Position numbers and translations under genes: made by a program | Source of the DNA: Ceratopteris richardii | Lineage: Eukaryota; Streptophyta; Polypodiopsida; Polypodiales; Pteridaceae | Length of the DNA stretch: 64,000 nucleotides | Direction of reading: 5' to 3' | Assembly (NCBI GenBank): GCA_020310875.1 | Contig: CM035435.1 | Location: 66,456,497 to 66,520,496 of the forward strand | In this document: positions 47,938-59,650 of the stretch, piece by piece | Layout of the letters: every line of letters starts with the position of its first letter | How positions within the stretch are numbered: position 1 is the stretch's first letter | Notes under the pieces: model-generated | What the model was told of the DNA's origin: nothing | Seen by the model: only the letters and a program-made list of their open reading frames with translations | The model's database searches: none

Positions 47938-48597
47938 AGTCATCATTTGCATAAAGGTCTTTATGAATATCCACATGACAACGGAATCACTCATCACCAA
48001 CTATAATTACCTATACATTAGGGAGCTCATAGCTTTTCTCTAAGGAAGAACTATTCTCTGTTGTTTATAGTTCCTTCTCAAAGTCCAATGCAACATAGGC
48101 TAGCTTTTCTTATATCCCTCACAATTTCCCTTTTAGCAGTTGTGAATGAATAACCATGATCACTAAGAACTTTCATGAGGGCATCATTCAATTTGCGACA
48201 ACAAGTTCCAACCACATAATTGCATGAGGTAGGGCATAGGCACAATATAGGTAAACCCACCACGATCCAGTACCATACATGTTGTCCTTCTAGTGACATA
48301 CAAAGAAAGCACTAGTTGCATGAAAACATACATTTCTAGCACATTGAAAGTCTTAAACATGATAAGGGTCATTTGTTTTCTTTTGGATTGATAGATGCTT
48401 CAGTTAGGAGCACTCGATGTTCCTCTACAACAACACATAGCTCATTGTAGAAGGGTTTTCTCGCCCATTCCAGCCATGACACAAGTATGCTGATGACAAC
48501 TTCCTATGCTTGAGAAAACTACTCAAGGAGCATCAGCTCTAGCAAAAGATTCCTGATCCACTGTCACAGAGAAGAGTTGAACTTCAACATCTGCCAT
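47938..48597 (-). pseudogene. Intronless actin pseudogene
   Basis: The minus strand reads as actin from Met at 48597: MADVEVQLFSV, then DAP, VVFSSIG, HTCVMAGMGEK. PFYNELCVVVEEHRVLLTEA follows near 48420-48470, then MTLIMFKTFNVLEMYVFMQL near 48310-48370. [11 protein letters not shown] lies near 48220, [20 protein letters not shown] near 48125-48185, and VDIHKDLYAN near 47945-47975. Plant actins have introns near codons 20 and 152, and the sequence is continuous at both places, so it is a processed copy. It has frameshifts and stops. About 40 codons are lost after GMGEK, about 40 more after the FRC equivalent, and the C-terminus is absent. No poly(A) tail is retained. Confidence 0.88.
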
Positions 48598-50819
48598 TTG
48601 AAATATAAATATTCTTCTGTGTTAGATCTAGTCTACTAGAAGACTCAATATTTTTGCTGCATGGGCAAGTGATATTCTTCTCTTCTAAAGTTGTTGATGT
48701 AGGCACTTGCAGGTCTCCTTGAGTGAAAGGATATCGACTCTTCTGAATCTTTGCATGTTGTTCAGGTGCTAGATTATATGAAAAAATTACATATCTCTCA
48801 GCAGACATTAGATTCTCCACAAAATGAGATCCCCCCTCTAGCTATTGCAAACGAATGAAAAGTTGATGACTCCTGTGGCAAAAACTTCCTCATGCAAATC
48901 ATGGAAGTACGTTAGTAGCAAATTCTGTTGCATCTCCTAGCTATCCAACAATGCCAACCAATCTTGAAATAACAAATCCCTCCAACAACCCCTCTCAATT
49001 TTCCTTTTGTTTTTTATCTTTAGAGATCTAGATGCTAGACTATACTAGGTCATCTTCCACATGGCTCTCGATTGAGCCTAATCCATTGGTTATCTAACCA
49101 ATTTGAAGAACATAACCATCTACACTACTAGAACTTGTTCCTAGGTACCAAGACTAGGTCTGGGTACCTTTCTGTAGATCCCTATATACATATGTATGTA
49201 TTGGGTACCCCAACTATTCCTAACTAAGGGATCTATGCTCTGAGTCATAGAGCTAGTGCCATACTTGTGGCCTTCCTAACCATCACTCGAATCACATAAG
49301 CACCCGTCGATGCTGTCTCATGAAACCCATCTTTGTGATCCCATCTATTTGGTTTCCTTAGTAGTGTAGCAGAAATGCTTCACTACTTGGTCAAGTGATG
49401 TGCATGAGTGAAACTAGTCACTCTTTGGGTAATCCTGATAATACCCCAATAGTCTCCTAATCATCCTGTGAGACCCTTGTGAAGATAACTAAATCTTCAG
49501 TACTTTGGAGATTATCAAACTGTATCTCTCGTGCCTCTATGCAACTTCCTATAACCTATAGGATTGCTTGTGCACATTAATAATGGTGAAGGTGTAGCTC
49601 CTTCCCTTAGCAATCATATGGTCTAAATCCATAAGGATTATATGTAGGGATCATGTTACTATAGAAGTTGCCTTATCTATGATATTGTGATGGTACTAAG
49701 TCCATCAAATACATGCTTAGAAGTATGCCTACATCTTATTGATGTTTGCAGAAAATGCATGTTACCATGCCATAACATTCTTACCTAAAGGTAAGTGTGT
49801 ATATAATGCCATGAGAGGGGAAAATTTTTGACAGCATTTCCCCAGGAAATGGAATCCCAAAAAAAATTAAACCATAAGCTCAGCGGCACACAGGCCACCC
49901 AACAACATAGGGCTTGACAGGCCCATGGCATGCACGCCATAAACTCATATATGGACTCCATAACCTGCAAAACATAAAAAAAAATGTCGGCAACCATTCT
50001 CTATGTTGCCTAACCATGTACTTTCTGCAATCCTCTTTCCTGCAAACAATCAAAAAGTGTACTTCTTGCATATTGATCCATACTTTTTAGAATTTAAAAA
50101 GTGATCAACATTTTATGTATGCAATCCAATCTATGCATGTACATACAGAACGTGCCATAATATAAAGTAAAATGTCTGAAGCATAAAGCATACATCCTTG
50201 AATAGTTTTGGTTTTGGAATTGCATGCATCCGATCCTTCTCAACGAGCTTCGAGACCTCTGCACCTTCCTCCTCAGATCCTAATATAATCTTTGAAGTGT
50301 CCGAAAACATCGGATCACTTCCCAAAACATAAAGCATGGTTAGATGATTACTAGAATAATGCAAAATTTACTCAAAAATGCATTTGTAATCCCCCTTTAG
50401 ACCTGCAAAATCCATTTTAGGACCTTCAAATAATCCAAAACTGAAATATGTAGCATGTTCAAAGAGCTCAAAGTGAAATTACTCAAATCGCCTTCCCGGT
50501 CTGAAAGATATGGCTCTCAGAATGTAGTCGCCCAAAACTGTTCAGACTTTGCAGAGCTGTACAGACCTGCAAAAATACATATTCTCCAAAATTTATTTTC
50601 ATAAACTGAAAGAAGACCTTGTGCTCTTCGAAACGAGCCATAGCACGTTCAATTTGGAGTTTTCTAGCCCACGATATGCGCATTCCAAGTGGGACATGCT
50701 AAACTAGTGGACTGTTGGAGGGGCTGGAAAAAGTGTGAAATGTGATTTTAGGGATGCCCAAAAGCATTCTTCCATCAGGCAAATCCTAAAATTCTCTTGA
50801 TAAGCTCAGAGAGTGTTAT
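48598..50819. other. Unassigned stretch; possible HPt-like trace
   Basis: Near 48810-48990 on the minus strand, TYFHDLHEEVFATGVIN and LEGGSHFVENLMSA, in two frames, faintly resemble the N-terminal helices of plant histidine-phosphotransfer proteins. The catalytic His region is not seen. The remaining sequence shows nothing I can name. Confidence 0.25.
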
Positions 50820-51500
50820 ATGAAGATGCTTGGGCCTATTTCCACCCTTCCAAATCCTCCCTTCATGCATGCTAATTTGCTCCCCAAAAGAGGCATAAAT
50901 CAAGATTTTACTTTCATGCAAAAACTTAAATGGGAGCTCTTAGCAAGCTTCTAATCCACTCTAAATGTGGATTTCTCTTGGATTTTCTACAATAATCCAT
51001 GGGAAGCCTCTTAAATGATCTTTATTTTCTTACTCCCAGAAGTGGAGTTTAGCAAAAGTTAACATCTGGAAATTTTTCAAAAAGTGCGGGAAGGGGGTCT
51101 TTGAGGAACTAAAATTCCTCCTTAACTTATCATTTTGATGAGTCTAATGTTTCTTCTAAGAAGTCCATACACCATACTCTCAGTATATATACTTTTTCCC
51201 ATCCATCCATAGCTATTGCACCTCTTTTTCCCTCTTCCAAAATGTAAATTTCTTAGAATTTGGTGCTGAAATGTTTTATCAAACTGTGATGGAAGGGGGT
51301 TTTGTGGACACTTCAAACTCCCATTAAACTGAGGTATCTTTTGGATTTCTTGATCTTACATGGAGGTCAATACATTAGGCTACAGATATGCATGGTTTTT
51401 ACTACCAATCTATGAAAAATACCTCTTCTTTTCCCCTTCCCAAAATGGCCACTTGTCCAAAATAGCCCCTGAAATTTATGTGAAAATCATGAAAGTAAGC
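50820..51500. repeat. Degenerate tandem repeat of about 205 bp, three to four units
   Basis: Landmarks CCCTTCC/CTCTTCC followed by AAATG or similar recur near 50840, 51040, 51230 and 51440. GGAAGGGGGT recurs near 51090 and 51290 with matching flanks (TCAAAAAGTG, TCAAACTGTG). The units have diverged strongly, so the array is old. Confidence 0.55.
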
Positions 51501-52126
51501 TATTTTGGCAGTATCTAAAGCTTGTGCTTGCTTGTGTTTTGAGGGAATTCTTGTCTCAAGATGAGAACATGTACCTCATATTCTCCATACACGTGATTTC
51601 CCTCCAAGATCTTGGCCCCCTAATGCTTCATTATCATTCTCAAAAAGGGAAATTGTTACAAAAATTCAAAAAATAATCAAACCTGGAACTTGAGGCCACA
51701 AATCCTTCTTACTAAATGACGTAGGATGTCATAGAGAAGAGCGTCATCTTTTCTTGCTCCTCCTTGCCTTGATGATCATCATGCATCCCCCACATCCAAT
51801 AGATTACGGGCCTCTAATCTCAAGCAAAGAGGGAGAGAAACTCCCCTTCTTCTCTTTTCTCGGAGATGGAAACCGAAAAACCAACTGTCCGTTGGCTGTG
51901 TTGAACAAAATTGCTTTATGTGTGTGCATCATCCAAATATATGATAGGGATAAAAGTGGCGTTCCCTCTTTGTCCCTTCGTCGACTTCCTTTTAAAGTAT
52001 TGTATAAGATGTTAGAGATCTGGTAATTGCTCATCACAAAGCACTTGGGCGCCTGGGTTAAACTAAACGCCTCTCATGGAGATGGCGCGAGTTCAATTCC
52101 CTGCAATCTCGTGTGGACGTCGTCAA
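51501..52126. other. Probable leader or flank of the Copia LTR at 52140
   Basis: No domain is recognised. A B-box-like GAGTTCAATTCCC at about 52090-52102, preceded by CCTGGGTTAAACTAAACG, gives it a tRNA-like look, but the adjacent primer site favours Copia leader sequence. Confidence 0.35.
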
Positions 52127-52139
52127 TGCTTTGATACCA
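52127..52139 (-). other. Copia primer-binding site
   Basis: The minus strand reads TTGGTATCAAAGC directly after the LTR end CGACTCAACA, close to the initiator-Met site TGGTATCAGAGC. Confidence 0.65.
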
Positions 52140-52770
52140 ATGTTGAGTCGTCTTTTGCTTGTCGTCTTTTGTTGCCGTCTCCTTGCGAACTCACACACAC
52201 AGAGATATGATGTGTTCGTACCGCCCGACCACGCCCGAGCTATCTCATTTCTTATGTGAGTGTCTCATATCACACTCCTTAATCTCTTCTACCTTAAATT
52301 GGTATCCCTCACTCTAGCCATGTGGCATTACATGCCCATCTAACATAAGGGATGTTCTCACCATGAGATATGACCACCATAAGATGTGACAGATCTCCTC
52401 CCCTTCACATTGCATCTTCCGATCCACCACCATACAAGCTCCCACAAAAGCTTCCGACCCCATACAACTTGCTGCTTAACACTCACACAAATAACTGATT
52501 TCACCTAAGATTCCAACTGAAGCTGAATCTTGCTCCCTCTTACCTTGTTGAGGTGAACTGTACTCTCCAACAGACAATAAAACCGGTATCCTCCGTTATC
52601 TGCATGTCCACCCAGGAACACCGATCCATGATGTTGCTCGTTGCTTGCTATCATCAGTGTCCATGCGCCTTGAGTTACATCTCTTGCTGCTTCTAAATAT
52701 TCCTCTAATACTTCAGTCCGATTCACCAACACTCCCTTCTTCGTTGTATGTTGATGAATAACTGCTAACA
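52140..52770 (-). repeat. Copia LTR (element I)
   Basis: On the minus strand it runs from TGTTAGCAGTTATTC to GACTCAACA, about 631 bp, with the primer site next to it. It abuts the 3' end of the Gypsy element J coding region, so it probably inserted there. The partner LTR is not recognised in the window. Confidence 0.6.
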
Positions 52771-53009
52771 AAAATGTGAGCCTCTAATTATAACCTATCC
52801 CCCAATGGATTTGTAATAATGTGCTTAATGCCATTTTTGACCAACAAGAATCAAGGAAACATGTCACCAAGGATGAAAATGCAGATAAATAAGCCTTCTT
52901 GCTCCGGTGATCAGACATGTTAGTAATATGATTTTTAGACTTAACCATTACTTGCACTACATTAGAAGATAACCGATCCAAATGTGGCGGCTTCCCTTGA
53001 AATTTCTTT

Positions 53010-54110
53010 AGCCGGAATCCATTGATTGGTTTTCCATTCTTGTGCCAAACACATCTGCCAATAGAAAAGTTCCTTGCCCTAAATCTTGCACAATCTGATA
53101 TGGACCTTGATATTTCAATGTGAGCTTTCCCGGATGTGGTCCTAGCTTAGAATTATACACCATTACCCAATATCCTTCTTTAAATAACTTAAACTTCACA
53201 TTCTGATTCACCCAAGCTTGTCTTCATCTTTGAATTACCTTAGTAATGTACCCACTTACCAAACGATCCTCTTCCAACTCCAGAAGATATTTGCTTCTGT
53301 GTTTAACCGATAAATCAGGAGACATCTTTTCTGCAGTGGTTCGCAAACTTGGAACCACAAATTCCATGGGTACCACTGCCTCCAATCCATATACCAGTCG
53401 GAATGGAGTCATACCTGTTGTCACTTTGAATGCTATTCTGAATGACCACAAAGCTGAGTCAAGTAATAAATCCCAATTTTCTGATTGTCATGCACAAGCT
53501 TCTTAAGAATATGCATTAATATTTTATTTGTACTTTCAGCCTGACCATTAGCCTGTGGATGATATGCTGTAGACTTTTTATGCATAATCAAAATAAGTTC
53601 GTGTTAATTCTGAAATTACTTCATTAAGGAAATGAGCACCTTTGTCACTTACCAACTCAATAGGACAACCAAATCTGGTCATAATATTATGATAAAGAAA
53701 TTTTGCCACACTTGCTGCCTTATTATCTTTCAATGCCAGTGCTTCCACCCACTTTGTACAATAATCTGTAGCTACTAAATTATATATGTTGCCACGCTGA
53801 GTAATTGTTTTAATAGGGCCCACAAAATCCATACCCCACTTTTGGAATGGATCCAATGGTAAAACCGGATGATCAGACATTCGATCTGAATTGCTTGGTT
53901 GGCCCATCTTCTGACAAATCACACATCTTTTTGCATACTCATGCGCATCCTTTAACACAGTAGGCCACCATAAACCTGCTTGTAACACTTTCTTTCTTGT
54001 AATGTCCCCAGACAAATGACCTCCTGCTGGACCTGAATGTGCTTCTTGTAACAGTGCTGGTTGCTCAAATTCTGGTCCACACCTCCTAATAACCTGATCC
54101 ACCCCTTTAT
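53010..54110 (-). pseudogene. Gypsy integrase, element J
   Basis: HSGPAGGHLSGDITRKKVLQ and CVICQKMGQPSNSDRM form the zinc-binding part near 53890-54050. GMDFVGPIKTITQRGNIYNL near 53800 and ELVSDKGAHFLNEVISELT near 53620 belong to the core. TGMTPFRLVYGLEAVVPMEF near 53380 and LKYQGPYQIVQDLGQGTFLL near 53070 belong to the C-terminal part. Confidence 0.88.
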
Positions 54111-54419
54111 AATGCAGCGGCTATGATCAAATACAGTCTGCTTTTAAGTGCAAATTTCTTTCTCTGATCAGGTGAAAAATGTTGTGGTAACCATCCGTTA
54201 AAAATACCAATAACTGATCATACCAAGAATCTAGTTCAGCAACCTGTGTATTAAACAATTCCGCATCGAGGAATTCATCATTACTTTCTGCACAATCGGA
54301 TCATCCTTACTCAATACTCCTGCGACATCAACCTCCAATACCGGTACTATCGTTGGATTTGCTTGCAAAAAATTTTCCTCTTCATCATCTTCTAACTCAT
54401 CCGCCAAATTAATAGTCTA

Positions 54420-55160
54420 AGCCATAAGTGGTTTATCCTGCACTGACAAATTCCTTCTTCCTCGCATAGGGATTGTCACCTGCTTTTTCCCTTTTATGAC
54501 CATTACCACATTCAGACCCCAATCTTGCTTGACTTTAGCAACCCTGAACCAAGGTCTTCCTAACAACATTTCATATGGATTAGCTGACTCAGAAATCCTA
54601 ATGACCATAAAATTTACCATAAATGACATTCCAAAAATAATGATCTACTGCTGCTTCAGAATGCCAACAGGCTGAACTCGAGTTTGATCTGCCATCTTCA
54701 CTTGAAACGGTGCTGGAGCCAATGCCCCTTCTCCCATTTCTTTAAAAATATGCTCAGGTAATATATTCACCCCTGAGCCCCCATCAAGCAACACTTCATC
54801 AAATCGTCTTTGCCCATACTGTACCTGAATTACTGGCACGACAAAATCTACATCCTTTGGATCAATATTATTGGCTGATGTTGAGGGTACTGACCTAAAT
54901 GCTGGATCTGAACGCTGACCAATCAACTTCTTCCATAATTTCTCTCGAAACACTTGTACCAAGGATAATAATTGGTCTAAAGGAAAATATAATGGTGAGT
55001 TAATGATTGCCTCAAACCAATCTTTAGTAGCATCTTGCTTGATTGGATTCTTGTTTTCGGTTGTTATTGACGGTACCATGCCTGCATCCTGCTCTTCCTC
55101 GGCCGGATCTATAAATTTCACCTGTTTATGCTGCTCTTGCTGGACCTGTTTTTGCACTTT
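54420..55160 (-). pseudogene. Gypsy protease, element J
   Basis: RRFDEVLLDGGSGVNILPEH near 54750-54810 is the active-site strand, and NPYEMLLGRPWFRVAKVKQD near 54530-54580 the C-terminal signature. An acidic linker precedes it. Confidence 0.85.
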
Positions 55161-55689
55161 GTCCCTAACCTGTCATTGTTCTTGCCAATTAATAGGACCT
55201 TTGTTTTTGGACCTTGTGACCACCAACACTTCCACTTCTTTTCCTTTCCCACACTGCTTACAATCACAGCACCACTGAGAGTCATGCTTTGCATTTACCA
55301 TTTCCAATGTACTAGGAGCTGTCTCCTTTGGACACTCCGATTTTGGTAACTCAATAATTATAGCATTGGCTTGAGCAGCCTACTGTCCCTTTTGCAGTTG
55401 TTGTCCCTGTTGATTAGGTTGATTATACCGAATTACTGGTATGCCCCTTTCTTCTCTATGTTTTACCCATAATGGACAATTGGGTCCTATCTAATGATCA
55501 TGCGCTGAACAATATCCACAAGGCATCACTCTTTGTGGTCGCCCTTGCTGATGACCTTGCTGGTTATGTCCTTGTTGATTCCCCTGATCTCCCCATAGAG
55601 GTCTTGCTTGTTGCTGCCTCTGAAAATTGCCTCTCCCTTGCACAAGCATAGCCTAATTGGCTGCCACATCAGTATCATTCCTATTCTCT

Positions 55690-56810
55690 TGCCGTTAACT
55701 TTGCCCTCTATTCTTGGGGTTGTACCAACATTGGTTTGTTGTATGTCCGTCTTTATCACAAATATCACAAAATCTCCTTTCTTTTGGAGCTACAATGGAA
55801 TATCCATGTCTTTTTAATTTACTAATCCATGCTTCCTCTTTACTTTGCTTAGCCTTATGCTTGCGATGCTTGCTCCCTACTACTTCTTCATCTTTGGTAT
55901 CAGAGTCAGAATCAGTTGAACCTTTGTCTGACTCCAATTTTGAATCAGAGTCAGCCTCTGAACTAGAATCAGAATGTCTCTTTTTAGCCCATCCAAATCT
56001 TCTTTCCACGCGTGCAACTGCTAACACTAAACATCAAAGCCATTCGCAATATCCGCACTTGTAACTACATGTCTAATGGTACTTTTGTAATCCTTTTAGA
56101 AAATAACCTGCCAACATCTCGTCAGTAGGTCTTTCATTACCTTGCAATCGTTCCATTAAGGTTCTGAATTTCTGAGCATAATCTTCCACTAACATGGTTT
56201 TTTTCCTAATAGCTCTCAACTTCCGTAACACATCGGAAGGAGTCTTCTCTTTTCTAAATCATTGCAAAAATGCTATTTTTAATGCATCATATGTAGCAAA
56301 ATGAGCAATATCATATTGACTGAACCAGCTCATTGCTCGTCCTTCCAATGTGGTAGCAAATTGCTGAAGTTTAATGTCATCACCATATATAGCTGGGTAT
56401 CCATTAGTTGTCCATTTTATCTCAAATTGAGCCACATGGCAATCAACATCTTCTTTAGAGCCTCCTCTGAAATGAGTTGCTTTGACTTTGGGATTGGGAG
56501 GTGGTTGCACCATTGGCTATGGTTGAGGTGTACGCCTAGTTCTTTGACCGGTCGCCCCTACAAGTGGGTCGAACTGGAATCGTCTTCTTACTCCTACAGT
56601 TGCTTCTGTTAGGAATAGCGCTCCAAGTATAACGCCCACTAACCTTACCTCTGCTGCACCCGTTTCTCCCTATTCCTCTTCTGTTTCTAGATTAGCTTCC
56701 TCCTCAGCTTCATACCAATCGTAAAATTCTGAGGATGACTCCACGTTAGCTGCCTTTGCCTACGCTCTTGTAAAATACACTTTACCAAATCGTTTCCTTC
56801 TTTCCTTCAT
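55690..56810 (-). pseudogene. Gypsy gag with zinc knuckle, element J
   Basis: The capsid part shows VKATHFRGGSKEDVDCHVAQ near 56430-56490 and LEGRAMSWFSQYDIAHFATY near 56290-56350. A Ser/Asp/Glu-rich linker follows near 55880-55980, then CDICDKDGHTTNQC near 55735-55775. Met near 56810 is the likely start. Confidence 0.82.
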
Positions 56811-56852
56811 GCATTTCTTGCTTCATTAGCAGCACAATAGGATCGCCAAATG

Positions 56853-57274
56853 TGTTGGTGTTTGCATTCAACACATCTCTACTTGTTTCTGAACAATCAA
56901 ACTTTAGCACTGATCTACTTCACACAAAGAATACACTTCAACAGATTTCAGATTTAGCACTGTTAAACTGCGACAAAATCTCTCTTCAATGAACATAACT
57001 CAAATAGACAAGGATTCAGTCTTGCGCTGAATATACATGAGTAAATTTCTCCATTAGAGTTCTTCTACATCAAGTATTACATGATGGAAAAGTTCATTAC
57101 AACTTCTAATTATAGAAAATACATTACGAAATAGATAAACACGCCTCTAAAATCAAGATTTCATCATTTCTCTTCTGGCGTTGTTCTCTCTGGAGATGCT
57201 TCTTCCCCTTCCTAAATCCCTTCTCGTGAACGAAATACAACTACTCTCTTTATTGCGACATCAGCGCCTAACAA
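56853..57274 (-). repeat. 5' LTR of Gypsy element J
   Basis: On the minus strand it opens TGTTAGGCGCTGATGTCGC and ends GCAAACACCAACA. A TTTGGCGATCCTATTG stretch follows as candidate primer site, and gag begins 40 bases farther. The primer tRNA is not identified with confidence. Confidence 0.6.
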
Positions 57275-57455
57275 AAAATAACTGTCTGTTAAAATCCGAG
57301 CAAGAAAATAGAAATTCAGCAAATTTTCGACTCAACAATTCTGATTGAGTAATATCTGAGTTAGCAGACTTTCAGAATACAGATTAACTATTTATCCTCA
57401 AGATTCTTCTATCCTCAACACGGAGTACTGTGTGCCGCACTAGGAGCTTGATTTT
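57275..57455. other. Short unassigned junction
   Basis: About 180 bases lie between the Gypsy LTR and the Copia RT fragment with nothing recognisable. They may be decayed Copia sequence or an unrecognised part of the LTR. Confidence 0.3.
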
Positions 57456-59150
57456 CTGCTCTAATATATTGGCATGGATCTCTTGAGAATGAGAGCACAA
57501 TCTAGGGCATGACCATTGAAATACTTCAATAAGAGGATCCTAGCAATCAACATATTATTGACATAAAGTAGCAAGCATACCAAGGTGCCATTTGAGCATC
57601 TCTTTGTGTAGATAAAATGATCCTCATTACTTTGAGAATAGCCTTGAGCCTTCATAAAAGCATCAAACTTTTGGTACCATTGTCTACGAGATTATTTAAT
57701 CCCATATAAGCTCTTCTTCAGCTTACAAACTAGAATTTATTTGCTATGAATGACATAACCCTCTGGTTGTTCCATATAGATCTCATCTATAAGATCTCCA
57801 TGCAAGAAAACACTTTTCACATCCATTTTGACTAGCTCTAAGTCCTCTATTGCAACGAATCCAAGCAACATTTGAAGGGTAGTCATATTAACCACTAGAG
57901 AGAAGATTTCCTCAAAATCAACACCATGTTGTTGCTTAAAACCCTTTGCAACAAGTTGTGCTTTATACTTTGGAGAAACACTCTTTGATGTGAATTTCAA
58001 CTTATATACCCATTTACATGCTAAAGCTTTCCTGTCCTTTAGCAAAGGTACTAAATCCCGAATACCATTCTTGTGAATAGAATCCAACTCACTCTTCATG
58101 GCATGCTCCCACTTGACATGATCCTTTGTCTACATGGCCTCTTTGTAGCAAGAAGGCTCACCAACATCTGTTAGCGCAACAAAATCCAAACTTGGAACAT
58201 ACCTATCAAGTGGATATGAGACACATGTAGAGCATCTTAATGGTTGTTGAATAGGAACATATGCAAACTTATCTAGTCAGACATTCTCTTGAACATCCTT
58301 ATATGCTACATTTCTATGCATGCTAACTCGAGGACTAGTATCCTCAAACACCACTCTTCTCACGTTAGCCTCCTTAATGGGTTGTTTATGCATCTTAGAC
58401 TCATTGAAAATGACATCACTACTTCTGATCATTGACAATGTTTCACGATCCCATAAGCGATATCCAAATTGCCCTTCTCAACCATATCCAAGAAAAATGC
58501 ATTTCCTTGACTTATGGTCTAACTTTTGTCTAAGATTCTTGGGTATATGAACATATGAGTCACACCCAAAAACTCAAAGATGATCATAATATGGTGGCTT
58601 CCCTATCCATAAATCTTGTGCCACTTTTAGACCTTTCTCAGTATGAGGTGAAAGAGTAATCACATGAACTACAGTCAATACTGTTTCTGCCCAAAAGTCT
58701 TGTGAAGGATTTGCATGATGTAGCATAGAAACTACTCTATACTGAATAGTTCTATTCATTCTTTCAGCTACACCATTCTATACTGGGGTATAAGAAGTTG
58801 TAAACTCTCTACAAATTACTCTAGACTCATTGAAAAGGCTAAATTCATGTGAGGTATACTCACCCCCATTATCTGAACGTAAAACTTTGAGCTTAGTTCC
58901 CTTTTCACTCTCATTTGAAGCAAGCCATTTTTTGAAGATAGCAAATACCTCATCCTTCAATTTGATAGGTAATACCTAGAATTTTCTAGTAGCATCATCT
59001 ATGAAAGTGAAAAAGTAAAGAGAACCACCTAATGAAATTGTGGGGATTGGACCACACACATCTGTATGAACGAGATCTAAAGGTAGAATTGAAGAGTCAA
59101 TGTCCATTTTATGCACCTTCTTAGTTTTGTTTCCATATTTATTGATATAT
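57456..59150 (-). mobile_element. Ty1/Copia fragment: integrase and reverse transcriptase (element K)
   Basis: Minus-strand parts are integrase near 58570-59110 ([37 protein letters not shown]) and RT near 57460-58100 (ALACKWVYKLKF, LVAKGFKQQHGVDFEEIFS, ELVKMDVKSVFLHGDLIDEI, VCLLLYVNNMLIARI). It is bounded on the right by the LTR at 59152 and on the left by the Gypsy element J side. It is a decayed fossil and belongs to the same family as element C at 17190-18965. Confidence 0.82.
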
Positions 59151-59151
59151 T

Positions 59152-59361
59152 TAGGTAGTGATGTGTGTGAACACTCTAGGAGCAGCTGAGCACTTTTTTC
59201 CCTCTTTAGGAGGTTTTTTTCTCCTAGCTTGTATATACACCTATTACCCTAATAGACTACTTATCTTTGTACATTCTCTTGGTAATACATTCACTATTGT
59301 GTGTTGTGCTTCAAGCTTCCTCTTCTTCCTTGTGCTATTCCATAGGCCTCAAACTCTAGCA
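59152..59361 (+). repeat. First (outer) LTR copy of element L
   Basis: It begins TTGATATATTTAGGTAGTG and aligns with the second copy over about 200 bases with roughly 10-12% differences by eye. AGTATCAGAGCAAG, a primer-site-like word, follows from 59364. Confidence 0.8.
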
Positions 59362-59408
59362 ATTAGTATCAGAGCAAGTCACCGTTTCATCTAGGGCATC
59401 ATTGACAC

Positions 59409-59636
59409 TGTTGATATATTTAGGTACTGATGTGTGTGAACACTCTAGGACCATCGGGGCACTTTTTTCCCTCTTTAGGAGGTTTTTTTCCCCCGGCTTG
59501 TATATACGCCTATTTCCCTAATGGGCTACTTATCTTTGTACATTCTCTAGTAATACATTCAGTATTGTGTGTTGTGCTCCAAGCTTCTTCTTCTTCCTTG
59601 TGCTGTTTGCGTGCTTCCACAGAAGTCTAACCAACA
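59409..59636 (+). repeat. Second (inner) LTR copy of element L
   Basis: It starts TGTTGATATATTTAGG, contains a TATA-like CTTGTATATACG near 59500 and ends CTAACCAACA. It is followed by TTGGTATCAGAGTAGG, the initiator-Met-type primer site. At 228 bp it is short for a Copia LTR. Confidence 0.85.
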
Positions 59637-59637
59637 A

Positions 59638-59650
59638 TTGGTATCAGAGT
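59638..59650 (+). other. Primer-binding site, initiator-Met tRNA type
   Basis: TTGGTATCAGAGT lies one base inside the inner LTR of element L and fits the plant Copia primer consensus. Confidence 0.85.

Larger units (their letters stand above)
52771..57274 (-). mobile_element. Ty3/Gypsy element: gag, protease, integrase parts and 5' LTR (element J)
   Basis: From right to left on the minus strand: LTR 56853-57274, gag from about 56810, zinc knuckle near 55750, protease near 54420-54800, and integrase 53010-54110. Reverse transcriptase was not recognised. The left end abuts the Copia LTR at 52140-52770 and no 3' LTR of this element is seen. It is an incomplete fossil with about ten or more breaks. 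Confidence 0.82.

Noticed and set aside
52505-52771. 88-residue minus-strand open frame as a gene
   Set aside because: It coincides with the Copia LTR at 52140-52770 and begins at the LTR terminus; likely chance openness.
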